The notes: generated by a model not told the origin, from the letters alone. 9,566 bases of DNA from Treponema sp. (GCA_031257695.1 JAIROB010000126.1:1-9566), one strand, 5' to 3'; positions 1 to 7,176 are shown, counted from the stretch's first letter. Numbers and translations: made by a program.

Positions 1-230
1 ATCTGCACATTGCTGCTGTGGATAGCCGCTTCCACCTCCACAATGCCCCCCCGATCCTGCTGGCTCCGCCGCTTCTGGGTCTTCTTAACGATGTTAAGCC
101 CCTCCACGACCACCCGGTCCTTATCCCGAAGGATCTTGAGGATCCGTCCGCGTTTGCCCTTGTCTTTGCCGGCAATGATCTGGACCGTGTCCTCTTTCTT
201 CAGCTTAAATTTGTGCGCCGCTTCAACCAT
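1..230 (-). CDS. rplX: 50S ribosomal protein L24 (partial, C-terminus beyond the left edge)
   Basis: L24 is an early-assembly protein that binds 23S rRNA near the start of large-subunit assembly. The first 76 codons are visible. The protein begins MVEAAHKFKLKKEDTV and has a KOW-type RNA-binding segment at about residues 13-32 (VQIIAGKDKGKRGRILKIL), followed by the usual VVVEGLNIVKK stretch and a basic QKRRSQQDRGG region. The ATG at 230-228 is preceded by GGAG within TAGGAGTGAGGC, a site that overlaps the rplN stop codon; the gap between the two genes is only 9 nt, so the pair is probably co-translated. L24 follows L14 in the classical S10/spc order, where rplE would come next outside the window. 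The identification is secure; the remaining C-terminal residues are cut by the window edge. Confidence 0.97.
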   Translation of the reverse strand, partial: MVEAAHKFKLKKEDTVQIIAGKDKGKRGRILKILRDKDRVVVEGLNIVKKTQKRRSQQDRGGIVEVEAAIHSSNVQ

Positions 231-239
231 GCCTCACTC

Positions 240-608
240 CTATAGCACCTCGGGAGCGAGGGACACGATCTTCATGTACTCCTTCTCCCGCAGTTCCCGG
301 GCCACGGGCCCGAAAATACGTTTGCCCTTGGGATTCTGGTTCGCGTCGATAATCACACAGGCATTATCGTCAAACCGGATATAGGTTCCGTCGGAGCGGC
401 GGTACTCCTTATGGGTCCTTACCACCACGGCCCTTTCAACGGCGCCCTTTTTTATGGTCGAAGTCGGCAGGGCATCCTTGACCGCAACCACCACAATATC
501 CCCGATGCCCGCGTATTTCCGCTTTGATCCCCCCAGCACCTTAATGCACTGCACAACCTTGGCGCCCGAATTGTCGGCCACGTTCAGGTAAGACTCCACT
601 TGGATCAT
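240..608 (-). CDS. rplN: 50S ribosomal protein L14
   Basis: L14 binds 23S rRNA at the subunit interface beside L19 and contributes to an intersubunit bridge with 16S rRNA. The product is 122 residues, the usual bacterial length. It opens [19 protein letters not shown] and carries the family hallmarks [26 protein letters not shown]-like text (here [14 protein letters not shown]), the [10 protein letters not shown] strand and the [15 protein letters not shown]-terminal region. The start ATG at 608-606 has a GGGGAG ribosome binding site about 8 nt upstream, and the gap from rpsQ is 13 nt. Its place between rpsQ and rplX is the conserved one. Nothing in the sequence is unusual, and both ends are well supported. 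Confidence 0.98.
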   Translation of the reverse strand: MIQVESYLNVADNSGAKVVQCIKVLGGSKRKYAGIGDIVVVAVKDALPTSTIKKGAVERAVVVRTHKEYRRSDGTYIRFDDNACVIIDANQNPKGKRIFGPVARELREKEYMKIVSLAPEVL

Positions 609-621
609 TTTTCATACTCCC

Positions 622-909
622 CTAACGCGCCCGTTCCAGAATCGCCGTAAGTTTCCAGCATTTTTCCTTGCTGATAGGACGACATTCCACCACCCGCACC
701 CGGTCCCCGATTTTGGCGTCGTTATTTTTGTCATGCGCCTTCACTTTTTTCGTCCGGGTAATATACTTTTTGTACAGCGGATGCAGGGTTTTGGTCACCA
801 CCGCCACAACGATGGTCTTATCCATCTTGTCGCTCTTTACAATCCCCACAAATTCTTTTTTCCCGCTGCTTCTTTTCGGCGCCGGAACCGCCACCGCCTC
901 ATCAGACAT
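622..909 (-). CDS. rpsQ: 30S ribosomal protein S17, with a short N-terminal extension
   Basis: S17 is a primary 16S rRNA-binding protein of the small-subunit body, with an OB-type fold. The 95-residue product has the diagnostic core: [14 protein letters not shown] (about residues 22-35), [37 protein letters not shown] and the LTAILERAR end. Compared with E. coli S17 (84 residues), the N-terminus is about 12 residues longer and rich in Ala/Pro/Lys ([20 protein letters not shown]). The ATG at 909-907 is supported by AAGGAG placed 7 nt upstream, so the extension is likely real rather than a mis-called start. The gene sits 16 nt after rpmC and 13 nt before rplN, inside the S10 operon. Confidence 0.97.
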   Translation of the reverse strand: MSDEAVAVPAPKRSSGKKEFVGIVKSDKMDKTIVVAVVTKTLHPLYKKYITRTKKVKAHDKNNDAKIGDRVRVVECRPISKEKCWKLTAILERAR

Positions 910-925
910 TTCCTACTCCTTCAAC

Positions 926-1168
926 CTAGGCGCCCGCCGCCGAAGACTGTGACACAGCTTCTTTCAGCGCGGCCTTCGCTTGGGCAATCTCTTCCAGCCG
1001 GATCAGGGTATTGAGCCGGGCTATCTGCCGGCGCATGGTCCGCTTCTGCAGCGGATTTTCCACGTGGCCGATAACCATCTGGAACCGGAATTCCATATAT
1101 TTTCTGTTCAATTCATCCAGCTTGGCCTTGAGTTCGGCAAAACTCAAATTCTTGAAAGAATTCTTCAT
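926..1168 (-). CDS. rpmC: 50S ribosomal protein L29, with a C-terminal extension
   Basis: L29 is a small helical-hairpin protein near the peptide exit tunnel, next to L23. The product is 80 residues, longer than E. coli L29 (63). The core matches the family: NLSFAELKAKLDELNRKYMEFRFQ, then HVENPLQKRTMRRQIARLNT, corresponding to the usual two long helices. The extra C-terminal residues (about 62-80) are Ala-rich and charged (AQAKAALKEAVSQSSAAGA), predicted to be helical at first and then flexible. The ATG at 1168-1166 has GGGAG about 8 nt upstream, overlapping the region just after the rplP stop codon. The gap from rplP is 10 nt. The position between L16 and S17 is the conserved S10-operon order. 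Confidence 0.96.
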   Translation of the reverse strand: MKNSFKNLSFAELKAKLDELNRKYMEFRFQMVIGHVENPLQKRTMRRQIARLNTLIRLEEIAQAKAALKEAVSQSSAAGA

Positions 1169-1178
1169 ACCCCGCTCC

Positions 1179-1604
1179 CTAAGCGCCCAGCTCTAATTCC
1201 GAGCGGGTCACAAACCTGGTTTTAATGGGAAGTTTGGCGCCCGCCAGGATCATGGCTTCTTCCGCCAGGGTCCGGTCTATGCCCCCAAGCTCAAACATAA
1301 CCGTCCCGGGCTTTACCACCGCCACCCAGTATTCGGGAGCGCCCTTCCCCTTGCCCATGCGGGTTTCCGCGGGTTTCTTGGAATAGGGCTTGTCAGGAAA
1401 GATCCGTATCCACAGCTTGCCCCCCCGCTTTATGTGCCGGTTCATAGCCACACGGGCCGCTTCGATCTGCCGGTTGGTGATCCACATACGCTCCATGGCA
1501 ACCAGGGCGAACTCCCCAAATGCCACGGTATTTCCCCGGGTGGCGTTCCCCGGCATGGAGCCGCGCTGCACCTTCCGGTGCCTTACGCGCTTAGGACTTA
1601 ACAT
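1179..1604 (-). CDS. rplP: 50S ribosomal protein L16
   Basis: L16 organises the A-site region of the peptidyl-transferase centre and contacts the elbow of tRNA. The product is 141 residues (E. coli 136). It begins [15 protein letters not shown] and shows [38 protein letters not shown], the highly conserved [14 protein letters not shown] and [13 protein letters not shown] placed the start at 1604. The frame stays open upstream to 1712, but that extra text overlaps the end of rpsC and does not resemble L16, whereas ATG 1604-1602 has AGAGG 6 nt upstream and gives the standard N-terminus. Unlike most neighbours it is separated from the preceding gene by a 64-nt gap that can fold into hairpins. 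Confidence 0.97.
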   Translation of the reverse strand: MLSPKRVRHRKVQRGSMPGNATRGNTVAFGEFALVAMERMWITNRQIEAARVAMNRHIKRGGKLWIRIFPDKPYSKKPAETRMGKGKGAPEYWVAVVKPGTVMFELGGIDRTLAEEAMILAGAKLPIKTRFVTRSELELGA

Positions 1605-1621
1605 AATCAACCTCTTCCGCC

Positions 1622-1670
1622 GCGGCTTTAAGCCGCACAACAATATAGAAGCGCATCGAAAAGTAGCGCT
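1622..1670 (-). other. Hairpin-forming rpsC-rplP intercistronic gap
   Basis: Two inverted repeats are visible in the 64-nt gap. GCGGCTTAAAGCCGC (1622-1636, transcript sense) is palindromic and can form a 5-6 bp GC stem about 8 nt upstream of the rplP ribosome binding site. AGCGC (minus strand, from 1670) can pair with GCGCT (ending at 1650) around an 11-nt loop, and overlaps the rpsC stop codon. No U-tract follows either structure, so they are not intrinsic terminators. Function (processing or control of rplP translation) is inferred only. Confidence 0.5.
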
Positions 1671-2376
1671 AATTCCTCGCAGGGACCCGATCGCGCTGCC
1701 GCTTCCGGACAAGAGCGCCCGCGTCTTCCTTCTGTTCCTTGCCGTATTTCATGCCGTTATAAACCCAGACCTTCACGCCTATGGCGCCAAAGGTGGTATG
1801 GGCCTCCGCAAAACCGTAGTCAATGTCCGCCCGCAGGGTGTGCAGGGGGATACGCCCCTCCTTGGATTCCTCGGTGCGGGACATTTCCGCTCCGCCGAGG
1901 CGGCCCGAAAGCCTCACCTTAACCCCCTGGGCGTTGCCCTTTTTAATGGCGTTGGAAATAGCCTGCTTCATGGTCCGGCGGAAACTGCCCCGGGCCAAAA
2001 GCTGACGGGCTATGTTCTGGGCCACAATCTGGGCATTGTTGTCCGCGTTCCGCACTTCCTTGATCTTTATCTGCACCTTCTTGTTGACGTGCTTCTGGAT
2101 CTCAACGCCGATCTTTTCAATGTTAGCGCCCTTAACGCCGATGATAACCCCCGGCCGGGCGGTGTGTATCACAATGGTGACACGCTGGGGATGCCGGATA
2201 ATTTCCAACTCCGCGATATCCGAACCCTTGGTCTCGTTCATGGCAACGATGAACTTGCGGAGCTTCAGATCCTCATGCAGGGTCTTGGCGTATTCCTTGG
2301 GGTTCACGTACCACCGGGAAGACCAGGTCCTGTTGATGCCAATCCGCAGTCCGATAGGATTAACTTTTTGTCCCAT
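1669..2376 (-). CDS. rpsC: 30S ribosomal protein S3
   Basis: S3 lies in the small-subunit head at the mRNA entry site and takes part in mRNA unwinding with S4 and S5. The product is 235 residues, close to E. coli S3 (233). It starts [20 protein letters not shown] and contains the KH domain with its GxxG loop as GVKG at residues 80-83 (within [19 protein letters not shown]). The C-terminal domain carries [19 protein letters not shown] and [10 protein letters not shown]. The C-terminal tail is basic ([12 protein letters not shown]). The start ATG shares one base with the rplV stop codon (TAATG), which implies translational coupling to rplV. The stop at 1671-1669 is followed by an unusually long 64-nt gap before rplP. 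Confidence 0.98.
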   Translation of the reverse strand: MGQKVNPIGLRIGINRTWSSRWYVNPKEYAKTLHEDLKLRKFIVAMNETKGSDIAELEIIRHPQRVTIVIHTARPGVIIGVKGANIEKIGVEIQKHVNKKVQIKIKEVRNADNNAQIVAQNIARQLLARGSFRRTMKQAISNAIKKGNAQGVKVRLSGRLGGAEMSRTEESKEGRIPLHTLRADIDYGFAEAHTTFGAIGVKVWVYNGMKYGKEQKEDAGALVRKRQRDRVPARN

Positions 2377-2747
2377 TATTTCCCCGCCTTGCTTGTCTCG
2401 TCAATTACCACGGTTATGTGGCACATCCTCTTGAGGAGCATATCCGCCCGGCCCCGGCCGCGGAACCAAACCCGCTTCATCCGGGGGCCTTCGTCCACAA
2501 AGATCTCCTTCACGTAGAGCATATCCTCCATAAGCTGCTTGTTGGCGCTCAGGGCGTTGGAAGCCGCCGACTTTACGGTCTTACGGAGCAGCCGGGCGCC
2601 CTTATGGGGAAGGTTTTCCAGGGTCGACATGGCCTCCGGGTAGGGCTTGCGGCGAATCAGATTCGCCACGGGCCGCACCTTGAAGGGCGAGGCGCGAAGG
2701 AATTTTGACACAGCCCGGTAACCCGGCTTTTTTTCTTTTGCTTCCAT
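2376..2747 (-). CDS. rplV: 50S ribosomal protein L22
   Basis: L22 lines the nascent-peptide exit tunnel with an extended beta-hairpin and binds all domains of 23S rRNA. The 123-residue product has [23 protein letters not shown] near the N-terminus, SAASNAL at 60-66 and the hairpin region [19 protein letters not shown] at about 84-102, ending in [13 protein letters not shown] (90-92) corresponds to residues 82-84 of E. coli L22, whose deletion is known to affect macrolide sensitivity. The following tip residues differ from E. coli IMPRAKGRA: here they are VWFRGRGRA, adding two aromatic residues. The upstream site is purine-rich (GGGGGTAGGGTGTT) but a weak match to AGGAGG. The gap from rpsS is 6 nt, and the stop overlaps the rpsC start by one base. 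Confidence 0.97.
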   Translation of the reverse strand: MEAKEKKPGYRAVSKFLRASPFKVRPVANLIRRKPYPEAMSTLENLPHKGARLLRKTVKSAASNALSANKQLMEDMLYVKEIFVDEGPRMKRVWFRGRGRADMLLKRMCHITVVIDETSKAGK

Positions 2748-2753
2748 AACACC

Positions 2754-3035
2754 CTACCCCCTGGAGGCTTTTTTATCCGACCCTGCGTGGCCCCGGAAAA
2801 TCCGGGTGGCGGAAAATTCACCCAGCTTATGGCCCACCAGATTCTCCGTGATATACACGGCGATCCAGCTTTTGCCGTTGTACACCGAAATGGTGGCCCC
2901 GACCATTTCCGGGATAATGGTGGAACAGCGGGAATAAGTTTTAATCATCCTGCGGTCCCCGGCTTTGCTCATTTCCAGCACTTTTTTATAGAGGCTCTTC
3001 TCTATAAAAGGCCCTTTCTTAATGGATCTTGACAC
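2754..3035 (-). CDS. rpsS: 30S ribosomal protein S19 (GTG start)
   Basis: S19 pairs with S13 in the small-subunit head near the A site and contacts the large subunit. The product is 93 residues, the family length, with [19 protein letters not shown] at the start, [19 protein letters not shown] in the middle and [19 protein letters not shown] before a basic tail (DKKASRG). The initiation codon is GTG at 3035-3033; there is no ATG in frame between the rplB stop and the conserved N-terminus. AGGAG lies 8 nt upstream and overlaps the rplB stop codon, which supports GTG as the true start. The gap is 11 nt. Its place between rplB and rplV is the universal S10-operon order. Confidence 0.97.
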   Translation of the reverse strand: MSRSIKKGPFIEKSLYKKVLEMSKAGDRRMIKTYSRCSTIIPEMVGATISVYNGKSWIAVYITENLVGHKLGEFSATRIFRGHAGSDKKASRG

Positions 3036-3043
3036 CCGCCTTT

Positions 3044-3048
3044 CTCCT
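3044..3048 (-). promoter_or_regulatory. Ribosome binding site for rpsS
   Basis: AGGAG lies 8 nt before the GTG at 3035-3033 and shares bases with the TAG stop of rplB (3049-3047). It decides the non-ATG start of S19. Confidence 0.75.
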
Positions 3049-3880
3049 ATTTCTTCTTCTTGCCCCGGCTTACGATGAACCGCGACGAAGGCTTATGCTT
3101 GCTCCGGGTTTTGTATCCCTTGGTGGGCTGTCCCCAGGGAGTAACCGGATGAATCCCCTTGTTTTTTCCCTCGCCGCCGCCATGGGGGTGATCGACGGGG
3201 TTCATAACCATGCCGCGGACCGTGGGGCGTATCCCCAGCCAGCGCTTGCGGCCCGCCTTGCCCAACTTAACGTTCATGTGATCCTCATTGCCCACCGCGC
3301 CGATGGTGGCGTAGCACTTCTTGAAGACCATCCGCATTTCCCCGGAGGGCAGTTTAAGGGTGACATAATCCCCCTCTTTGGCGGCGATGGACGCGTGGGT
3401 CCCCGCGGAACGGGCCATTTGACCGCCCTTGCCCAGGGTCAGCTCTATGTTGTGCACCGTAAAGCCCAGGGGAATATGCTCCAGGGGCAGGGCGTTGCCG
3501 GCCTCGATGGGGGCCGCCGGGCCGCTGAGGACGGACTGGCCCACAACCAGGCCCTTGGGAGCGAGGATGTAGCGCTTTTCGCCGTCCACGTAGTTAATGA
3601 GGGCGATATTGGCGCTCCGGTTGGGGTCGTATTCCAGGGTGGCAACCTTTCCGGGGATGCCTATCTTATCCCGCTTAAAGTCGATGGTCCGGTACAGCCG
3701 CTTGTGGCCGCCGCCCTTATGCCAGACGCTGATCCGCCCCCGGGAGTCCCGGCCCGCCCGCCGCAGATGGCCCGCGGTGAGGGACTTTTCCGGCGAAACG
3801 CCCTTGGTCAAATCCGAATAATCCAGGCTCTGCCAGGTACGCATCCCCGATGTATACGGCCTGTACGTTTTAATTCCCAT
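3047..3880 (-). CDS. rplB: 50S ribosomal protein L2
   Basis: L2 is a primary 23S rRNA-binding protein needed for subunit association and for an active peptidyl-transferase centre. The product is 277 residues (E. coli 273). It begins [21 protein letters not shown] and carries [19 protein letters not shown], the [26 protein letters not shown] segment and the near-invariant [17 protein letters not shown]. His231 in that motif corresponds to E. coli His229, long studied for its role in peptidyl transfer. The C-terminus is lysine-rich (VSRGKKKK), as is normal. ATG 3880-3878 is preceded by GGGGGAAGT, and the gap from rplW is 17 nt. The spacing to rpsS is 11 nt. The identification is secure. Confidence 0.98.
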   Translation of the reverse strand: MGIKTYRPYTSGMRTWQSLDYSDLTKGVSPEKSLTAGHLRRAGRDSRGRISVWHKGGGHKRLYRTIDFKRDKIGIPGKVATLEYDPNRSANIALINYVDGEKRYILAPKGLVVGQSVLSGPAAPIEAGNALPLEHIPLGFTVHNIELTLGKGGQMARSAGTHASIAAKEGDYVTLKLPSGEMRMVFKKCYATIGAVGNEDHMNVKLGKAGRKRWLGIRPTVRGMVMNPVDHPHGGGEGKNKGIHPVTPWGQPTKGYKTRSKHKPSSRFIVSRGKKKK

Positions 3881-3897
3881 ACTTCCCCCTACCCTGC

Positions 3898-4182
3898 CTA
3901 CACGCCTTCAAAAATGCCTATCTTCTCGCCCTTGGGAAGGCGGACGATCGCCTTTTTCCAGGTCGCGGTATACCCGCTGCGGTTCCGCAGCCTTTTCGGC
4001 TTGGGCGCAACCACCATAACCGTGCAGGAAATGGGGTGCACATTGAACAGGCGGCGCACCGCTTCTTTTATCTGTATTTTTGTGGCCGAAGGATCAACCT
4101 TAAACACATACTTCCCTTCTTCCCGCAGAGCGTTGGCCTTTTCGGAGAGCACCGGCTCGATAAGGACCTGTTCGTAGATCAT
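3898..4182 (-). CDS. rplW: 50S ribosomal protein L23
   Basis: L23 sits at the exit of the peptide tunnel and is the docking point for trigger factor and the signal recognition particle. The product is 94 residues, typical for bacteria. It begins [19 protein letters not shown] and shows the common [24 protein letters not shown] block, then [35 protein letters not shown]. The C-terminal IGIFEGV is the usual end. Its ATG overlaps the rplD stop codon by four bases (ATGA), so translation is probably coupled to L4 synthesis; I see no independent strong ribosome binding site beyond the purines at the end of rplD. The next gene, rplB, starts 17 nt downstream. Confidence 0.97.
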   Translation of the reverse strand: MIYEQVLIEPVLSEKANALREEGKYVFKVDPSATKIQIKEAVRRLFNVHPISCTVMVVAPKPKRLRNRSGYTATWKKAIVRLPKGEKIGIFEGV

Positions 4183-4829
4183 TCAGCGGCCTCCTCTGCT
4201 TCTTCGCCCATGCCGTAAAATTCGTTTAATTTTCTGACCGCTCCTTCAAGGACGATAAGCCGGCGGCCGTAAAAAATATCGTGGGCCCGCAGGCGGTTAT
4301 AGGACAGAAAGCTCAGCCAGGGGATATTGGCGCCCGCGCGCTTGATCATGGGGTCGTCATCCTTGAGGATGATCACGGTCCTCTGGCTGTCCCCGAAGTT
4401 CCTGAGCAGCCCCGCCAGCTCCCTGGTTTTTCCCGATTCCACGGAAAAATCCTCAACCACCGTGAAAATATCGCTTTGGACTTTCAAACTCAGTATCGTT
4501 TTCAGCGCCTGCCGTTTGGCCTTTTTCGGAATCCTGTAGGAAAAATCCCGGGGTTTCGGCCCGAACACCACGCCCCCGCCGACCATAAGGGGGGATTTTT
4601 TATCCCCCCGGCGGGCGCGGCCGGTGCCCTTTTGCTTATAGGGCTTGGCATTGGAACCGTGAACTTCGCCCCGGTCCTTAGTGCTGGCGGTGCCCAGCCG
4701 TTTATTGGCGAGCTCGTTATTGATGGCATACCAGATAAGGTCTTCGTTCACCGGAAGACCGAAAACGCTGTCATCCAGCTCTATGCTCCTAAGCTCCCGG
4801 CCGTCTTTGGAATACACTGTGCGATTCAT
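4179..4829 (-). CDS. rplD: 50S ribosomal protein L4
   Basis: L4 binds domain I of 23S rRNA and sends a loop into the exit tunnel opposite L22. In E. coli it also represses its own S10 operon. The product has 216 residues from the chosen start. The tunnel loop is recognisable as KPYKQKGTGRARRGDKKSP (about residues 62-80), followed by GGGVVFGPKPRDFSYRIPKK. The C-terminal half has the globular RNA-contact domain and ends in an acidic tail ([11 protein letters not shown]), which is unusual for a ribosomal protein but not alarming. Two ATGs stand in tandem at 4832 and 4829. I prefer 4829 because AGGCGGG then lies 5 nt away rather than 2. The gene overlaps rplW by 4 nt. Confidence 0.96.
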   Translation of the reverse strand: MNRTVYSKDGRELRSIELDDSVFGLPVNEDLIWYAINNELANKRLGTASTKDRGEVHGSNAKPYKQKGTGRARRGDKKSPLMVGGGVVFGPKPRDFSYRIPKKAKRQALKTILSLKVQSDIFTVVEDFSVESGKTRELAGLLRNFGDSQRTVIILKDDDPMIKRAGANIPWLSFLSYNRLRAHDIFYGRRLIVLEGAVRKLNEFYGMGEEAEEAAE

Positions 4830-4834
4830 CATTT

Positions 4835-4841
4835 CCCGCCT
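4835..4841 (-). promoter_or_regulatory. Ribosome binding site deciding the rplD start
   Basis: AGGCGGG overlaps the rplC stop codon. Its spacing is 2 nt to the ATG at 4832 but 5 nt to the ATG at 4829, which favours the second ATG. The match to AGGAGG is imperfect, so the choice is tentative. Confidence 0.5.
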
Positions 4842-5460
4842 ATTTTTTCACCGCGGCTCTAACCACTACGAGTCCCTTGTTGATGCCGGGGACCGCGCCG
4901 CGAACCATGATGAGCTTATTTTCAATATCAACCTTAACCACCCGCTGGCTTAGAACCGTGACCCGCTCCCGGCCCATGCGGCCCGGCAGCTTAGTGTTCT
5001 TAAAGGTGCGGCCCGGATAGGTCGACTGTCCGGTCGAGCCGGGTTCCCGGTGGAACTTGGAACCGTGGGTTTTCCGGCCTCCGCCGAAACCCCAGCGCTT
5101 CACAACGCCCTGGGTGCCCTTGCCCTTGGAAATTCCGGTAACGTCTACCCACCGGATTCCCTCAAACACCTCTATGCCCAGTTCGTCCCCGTCGGCAACT
5201 TCCTTTTCAAAGTCCCGAAATTCCATGAGGCGCTTTTTAGGCTTAACGCCCTCAGGAAACTGCCCGGCATAGGGTTTCGTTACCCTGTTCTGTTTCATGT
5301 CGTCAACACCGAGCAGCGCCGCGGAATAACCATCCTTTTCCTCGGTTTTACGGGCAATAACGGTGTTGGGATCAACCTTCAGCACCGTCACCGGCACCAG
5401 ATTGCCCTCATCGTCAAAAACCTGCGTCATGCCCACTTTCTTGGCCATTAGCCCCAACAT
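4840..5460 (-). CDS. rplC: 50S ribosomal protein L3
   Basis: L3 is an early-assembly protein that binds near the 3' end of 23S rRNA and reaches toward the peptidyl-transferase centre. The product is 206 residues (E. coli 209). It starts MLGLMAKKVGMTQVFDDEGN, followed by VPVTVLKVDPNTVI. The central loop region reads GFGGGRKTHGSKFHREPGSTG and PGRTFKNTKLPGRMG, as expected for the extension that approaches the catalytic centre. The C-terminal VPGINKGLVVVRAAVKK is typical. The frame is open upstream to 5496, but those residues do not resemble L3; ATG 5460-5458 has GGAG 6 nt upstream. A 74-nt gap with hairpins separates it from rpsJ, while rplD follows almost immediately. Confidence 0.97.
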   Translation of the reverse strand: MLGLMAKKVGMTQVFDDEGNLVPVTVLKVDPNTVIARKTEEKDGYSAALLGVDDMKQNRVTKPYAGQFPEGVKPKKRLMEFRDFEKEVADGDELGIEVFEGIRWVDVTGISKGKGTQGVVKRWGFGGGRKTHGSKFHREPGSTGQSTYPGRTFKNTKLPGRMGRERVTVLSQRVVKVDIENKLIMVRGAVPGINKGLVVVRAAVKK

Positions 5461-5473
5461 AACAAACTCCAAC

Positions 5474-5503
5474 GCGGCGCGTTGCCGCAACGGCATTCTG
5501 CCG
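5474..5503 (-). other. Tandem hairpins in the rpsJ-rplC gap
   Basis: Two adjacent perfect inverted repeats occur in transcript sense: CGGCA-GAA-TGCCG (5503-5491) and GCGGC-AACGC-GCCGC (5488-5474). The second ends 3 nt before the GGAG of rplC. No U-tract follows, so a terminator is unlikely. The location suggests a translational or processing role, but that is inference. Confidence 0.55.
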
Positions 5504-5534
5504 CGGACCGAAATTCCCGGACCCCAGCCCGTTC

Positions 5535-5843
5535 TTATTGCTTTATCTCAACGTCCACACCCGCGGGCAATTCCAATTTCATCAGGGAATCCATCACCTC
5601 CGCGGAAGGGCTTATAATATCGATCAGCCGCTTATGGGTACGCATTTCGAACTGCTCCCGGGATTTTTTGTTCACATGGGGAGAACGAAGCACCGTAACC
5701 TTGTTAATCCGGGTGGGAAGGGGGATGGGCCCTGTGACCTTGGCTCCCGCCTTCTGAACCGTCTGAACAATGGATTTCGCGCTCTGATCAATCAATTCCA
5801 CATCGAAACCGCGTAATCGAACGCGAATTCGTTCCTTAGCCAT
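5535..5843 (-). CDS. rpsJ: 30S ribosomal protein S10 (NusE)
   Basis: S10 is a small-subunit head protein. As NusE it also joins NusB in transcription antitermination and links RNA polymerase-bound NusG to the ribosome. The product is 102 residues, the standard length. It begins [19 protein letters not shown] and contains GPIPLPTRI and the extended loop [20 protein letters not shown] (about 53-72), one of the best conserved stretches in the family. The end is [11 protein letters not shown]. The frame is open upstream to 5909 but that text is not S10-like; ATG 5843-5841 has a strong GGAGG 4 nt upstream. This is the first gene of the S10 operon proper, 78 nt after tuf. Confidence 0.98.
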   Translation of the reverse strand: MAKERIRVRLRGFDVELIDQSAKSIVQTVQKAGAKVTGPIPLPTRINKVTVLRSPHVNKKSREQFEMRTHKRLIDIISPSAEVMDSLMKLELPAGVDVEIKQ

Positions 5844-5860
5844 TATTCCTCCGATGACCT

Positions 5861-5897
5861 GGACTTTATTCCCCGGTTTTGCCGGAAAATAAAGTCC
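5861..5897 (-). other. Long hairpin in the tuf-rpsJ gap
   Basis: A perfect 10-bp arm pair (GGACTTTATT, 5897-5888 in transcript sense, against AATAAAGTCC, 5870-5861) encloses a 2x2 internal mismatch and an inner CCGG/CCGG stem with a CAAAA loop. The structure ends about 10 nt before the rpsJ ribosome binding site. It is not followed by a U-run, so it is not a classical terminator. It occupies the leader position of the S10 operon, where E. coli has its L4-responsive control region; a similar role here is only a hypothesis. Confidence 0.65.
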
Positions 5898-5921
5898 GCA
5901 ATCAACCATGCAACCGGTGTG

Positions 5922-7112
5922 CTATTCGATGACTTCCGTAACCTGCCCGGAGGCGACGGTCTTGCCGCCTTCGCGGATAGCGAACCGCAGCCCCTTCTCC
6001 ATGGCGATGGGGTGAATCAGGTCGCCGCTAATTTCCGCGTTGTCCCCGGGCATAACCATTTCTTTTCCCTCAGGCAGGTTGACCGTGCCGGTAATATCAG
6101 TTGTGCGAAAGTAAAACTGTGGCCGGTAGCCGGAAAGGAAAGGCCGGTGGCGGCCGCCCTCTTCCTTGGAAAGGCAGTAGATTTGACCCTTGAACTTGCT
6201 GTGGGGGGTAATGCTGGCAGGCTTGGCTAAAACCTGGCCGCGCTCGACCTCTTTCTTGTCCACCCCGCGGAGCAGCGCGCCGACGTTATCGCCGGCCTGG
6301 GCATCCTCCAATAATTTGTTAAACATCTCGATTCCGGTGACGACGGTCTTCCGGGTGGGCCTGATGCCGACAATCTCAATGTCCTCGTTCAGCTTGAGCA
6401 CGCCCAGTTCCACCTTGCCGGTTACCACGGTGCCGCGGCCGGGAATGGTGAACACATCTTCGATGGGCATGAGGAAGGGCTTGGCGTCTTCCCGGATCGG
6501 GTCGGGGAAGTAGGTGTCCATAGCTTCCAGGAGCTCGTCGATGCACTTGGTGGACTCCGGATCGTCGGGCTCGGTCATGGCCTTGAACGCGGAACCCTTG
6601 ATGATGGGGATCTTGTCGCCGGGGAACCCGTTGACGGTAAGGACTTCCTTAACCTCCTCCTCAACCAGCTCGATCAGCTCCGGATCGTCGACCAGATCGA
6701 CCTTGTTGAGGAACACGATCATGTTGGGGACGCCGACCTGGCGGGCCAGGATGATGTGTTCCCGGGTTTGGGGCATAACCGAATCCGGGGCGGAAACCAC
6801 CAGGATGGCGCCGTCCATTTGCGCTGCCCCGGTTATCATGTTCTTAATATAGTCCGCGTGGCCGGGGCAATCGATGTGGGCATAGTGCCGCTTTTCGGAC
6901 TGATACTCCAGGTGCCGGGTATTAATGGTAATACCCCGGGCTTTTTCCTCCGGCGCATTGTCGATTTCATCGTACTTCATGACCTTGTCGCCGTATTTCT
7001 TGCCGCAATGCATGGTAATAGCGGCGGAAAGCGTAGTCTTCCCGTGATCGACGTGGCCAATGGTCCCCACATTCATGTGAATTTTTGTTCTGTTGAATTT
7101 ATCTTTCGCCAT
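5922..7112 (-). CDS. tuf: Translation elongation factor EF-Tu
   Basis: EF-Tu is the cytoplasmic GTPase that carries aminoacyl-tRNA to the ribosomal A site. The product is 396 residues, full length. Domain 1 shows the P-loop GHVDHGKT at 19-26, the switch-I threonine in RGITINT (59-65), DCPGHADY at 81-88 with the catalytic His85, NKVD at 136-139 and the SAFK guanine-specificity motif near 174. Domains 2 and 3 follow, with [60 protein letters not shown] and the C-terminal [14 protein letters not shown]. Wording such as [20 protein letters not shown] resembles treponemal EF-Tu. ATG 7112-7110 has AAGGAGG 9 nt upstream. The gene has its own promoter and probably leads the transcript into rpsJ. Confidence 0.99.
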   Translation of the reverse strand: MAKDKFNRTKIHMNVGTIGHVDHGKTTLSAAITMHCGKKYGDKVMKYDEIDNAPEEKARGITINTRHLEYQSEKRHYAHIDCPGHADYIKNMITGAAQMDGAILVVSAPDSVMPQTREHIILARQVGVPNMIVFLNKVDLVDDPELIELVEEEVKEVLTVNGFPGDKIPIIKGSAFKAMTEPDDPESTKCIDELLEAMDTYFPDPIREDAKPFLMPIEDVFTIPGRGTVVTGKVELGVLKLNEDIEIVGIRPTRKTVVTGIEMFNKLLEDAQAGDNVGALLRGVDKKEVERGQVLAKPASITPHSKFKGQIYCLSKEEGGRHRPFLSGYRPQFYFRTTDITGTVNLPEGKEMVMPGDNAEISGDLIHPIAMEKGLRFAIREGGKTVASGQVTEVIE

Positions 7113-7176
7113 AATCCGTGTCCTCCTTACGTTTTGGGCACATAATTTCGTTCATTCACTCCCCCAAAGGGTCTGT

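Noticed and set aside
1605..1712. Upstream extension of rplP to 1712
   Set aside because: The extra 36 residues overlap the end of rpsC, do not resemble L16 and lack a ribosome binding site, whereas ATG 1604 has one and gives the conserved N-terminus.
1390..2517. Long plus-strand open frame of 375 codons opposite rplP, rpsC and rplV
   Set aside because: It is wholly antisense to three certain ribosomal-protein genes; GC-rich codon bias leaves the complementary frame open. The translation has no family character.
3029..4177. Long plus-strand open frame of 382 codons opposite rplB and rplW
   Set aside because: Antisense shadow of L2 and L23 with no recognisable product and no sign of its own signals.
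5844..5909. Upstream extension of rpsJ to 5909
   Set aside because: It reads through the leader hairpin; conserved S10 text begins at 5843 behind a strong ribosome binding site.
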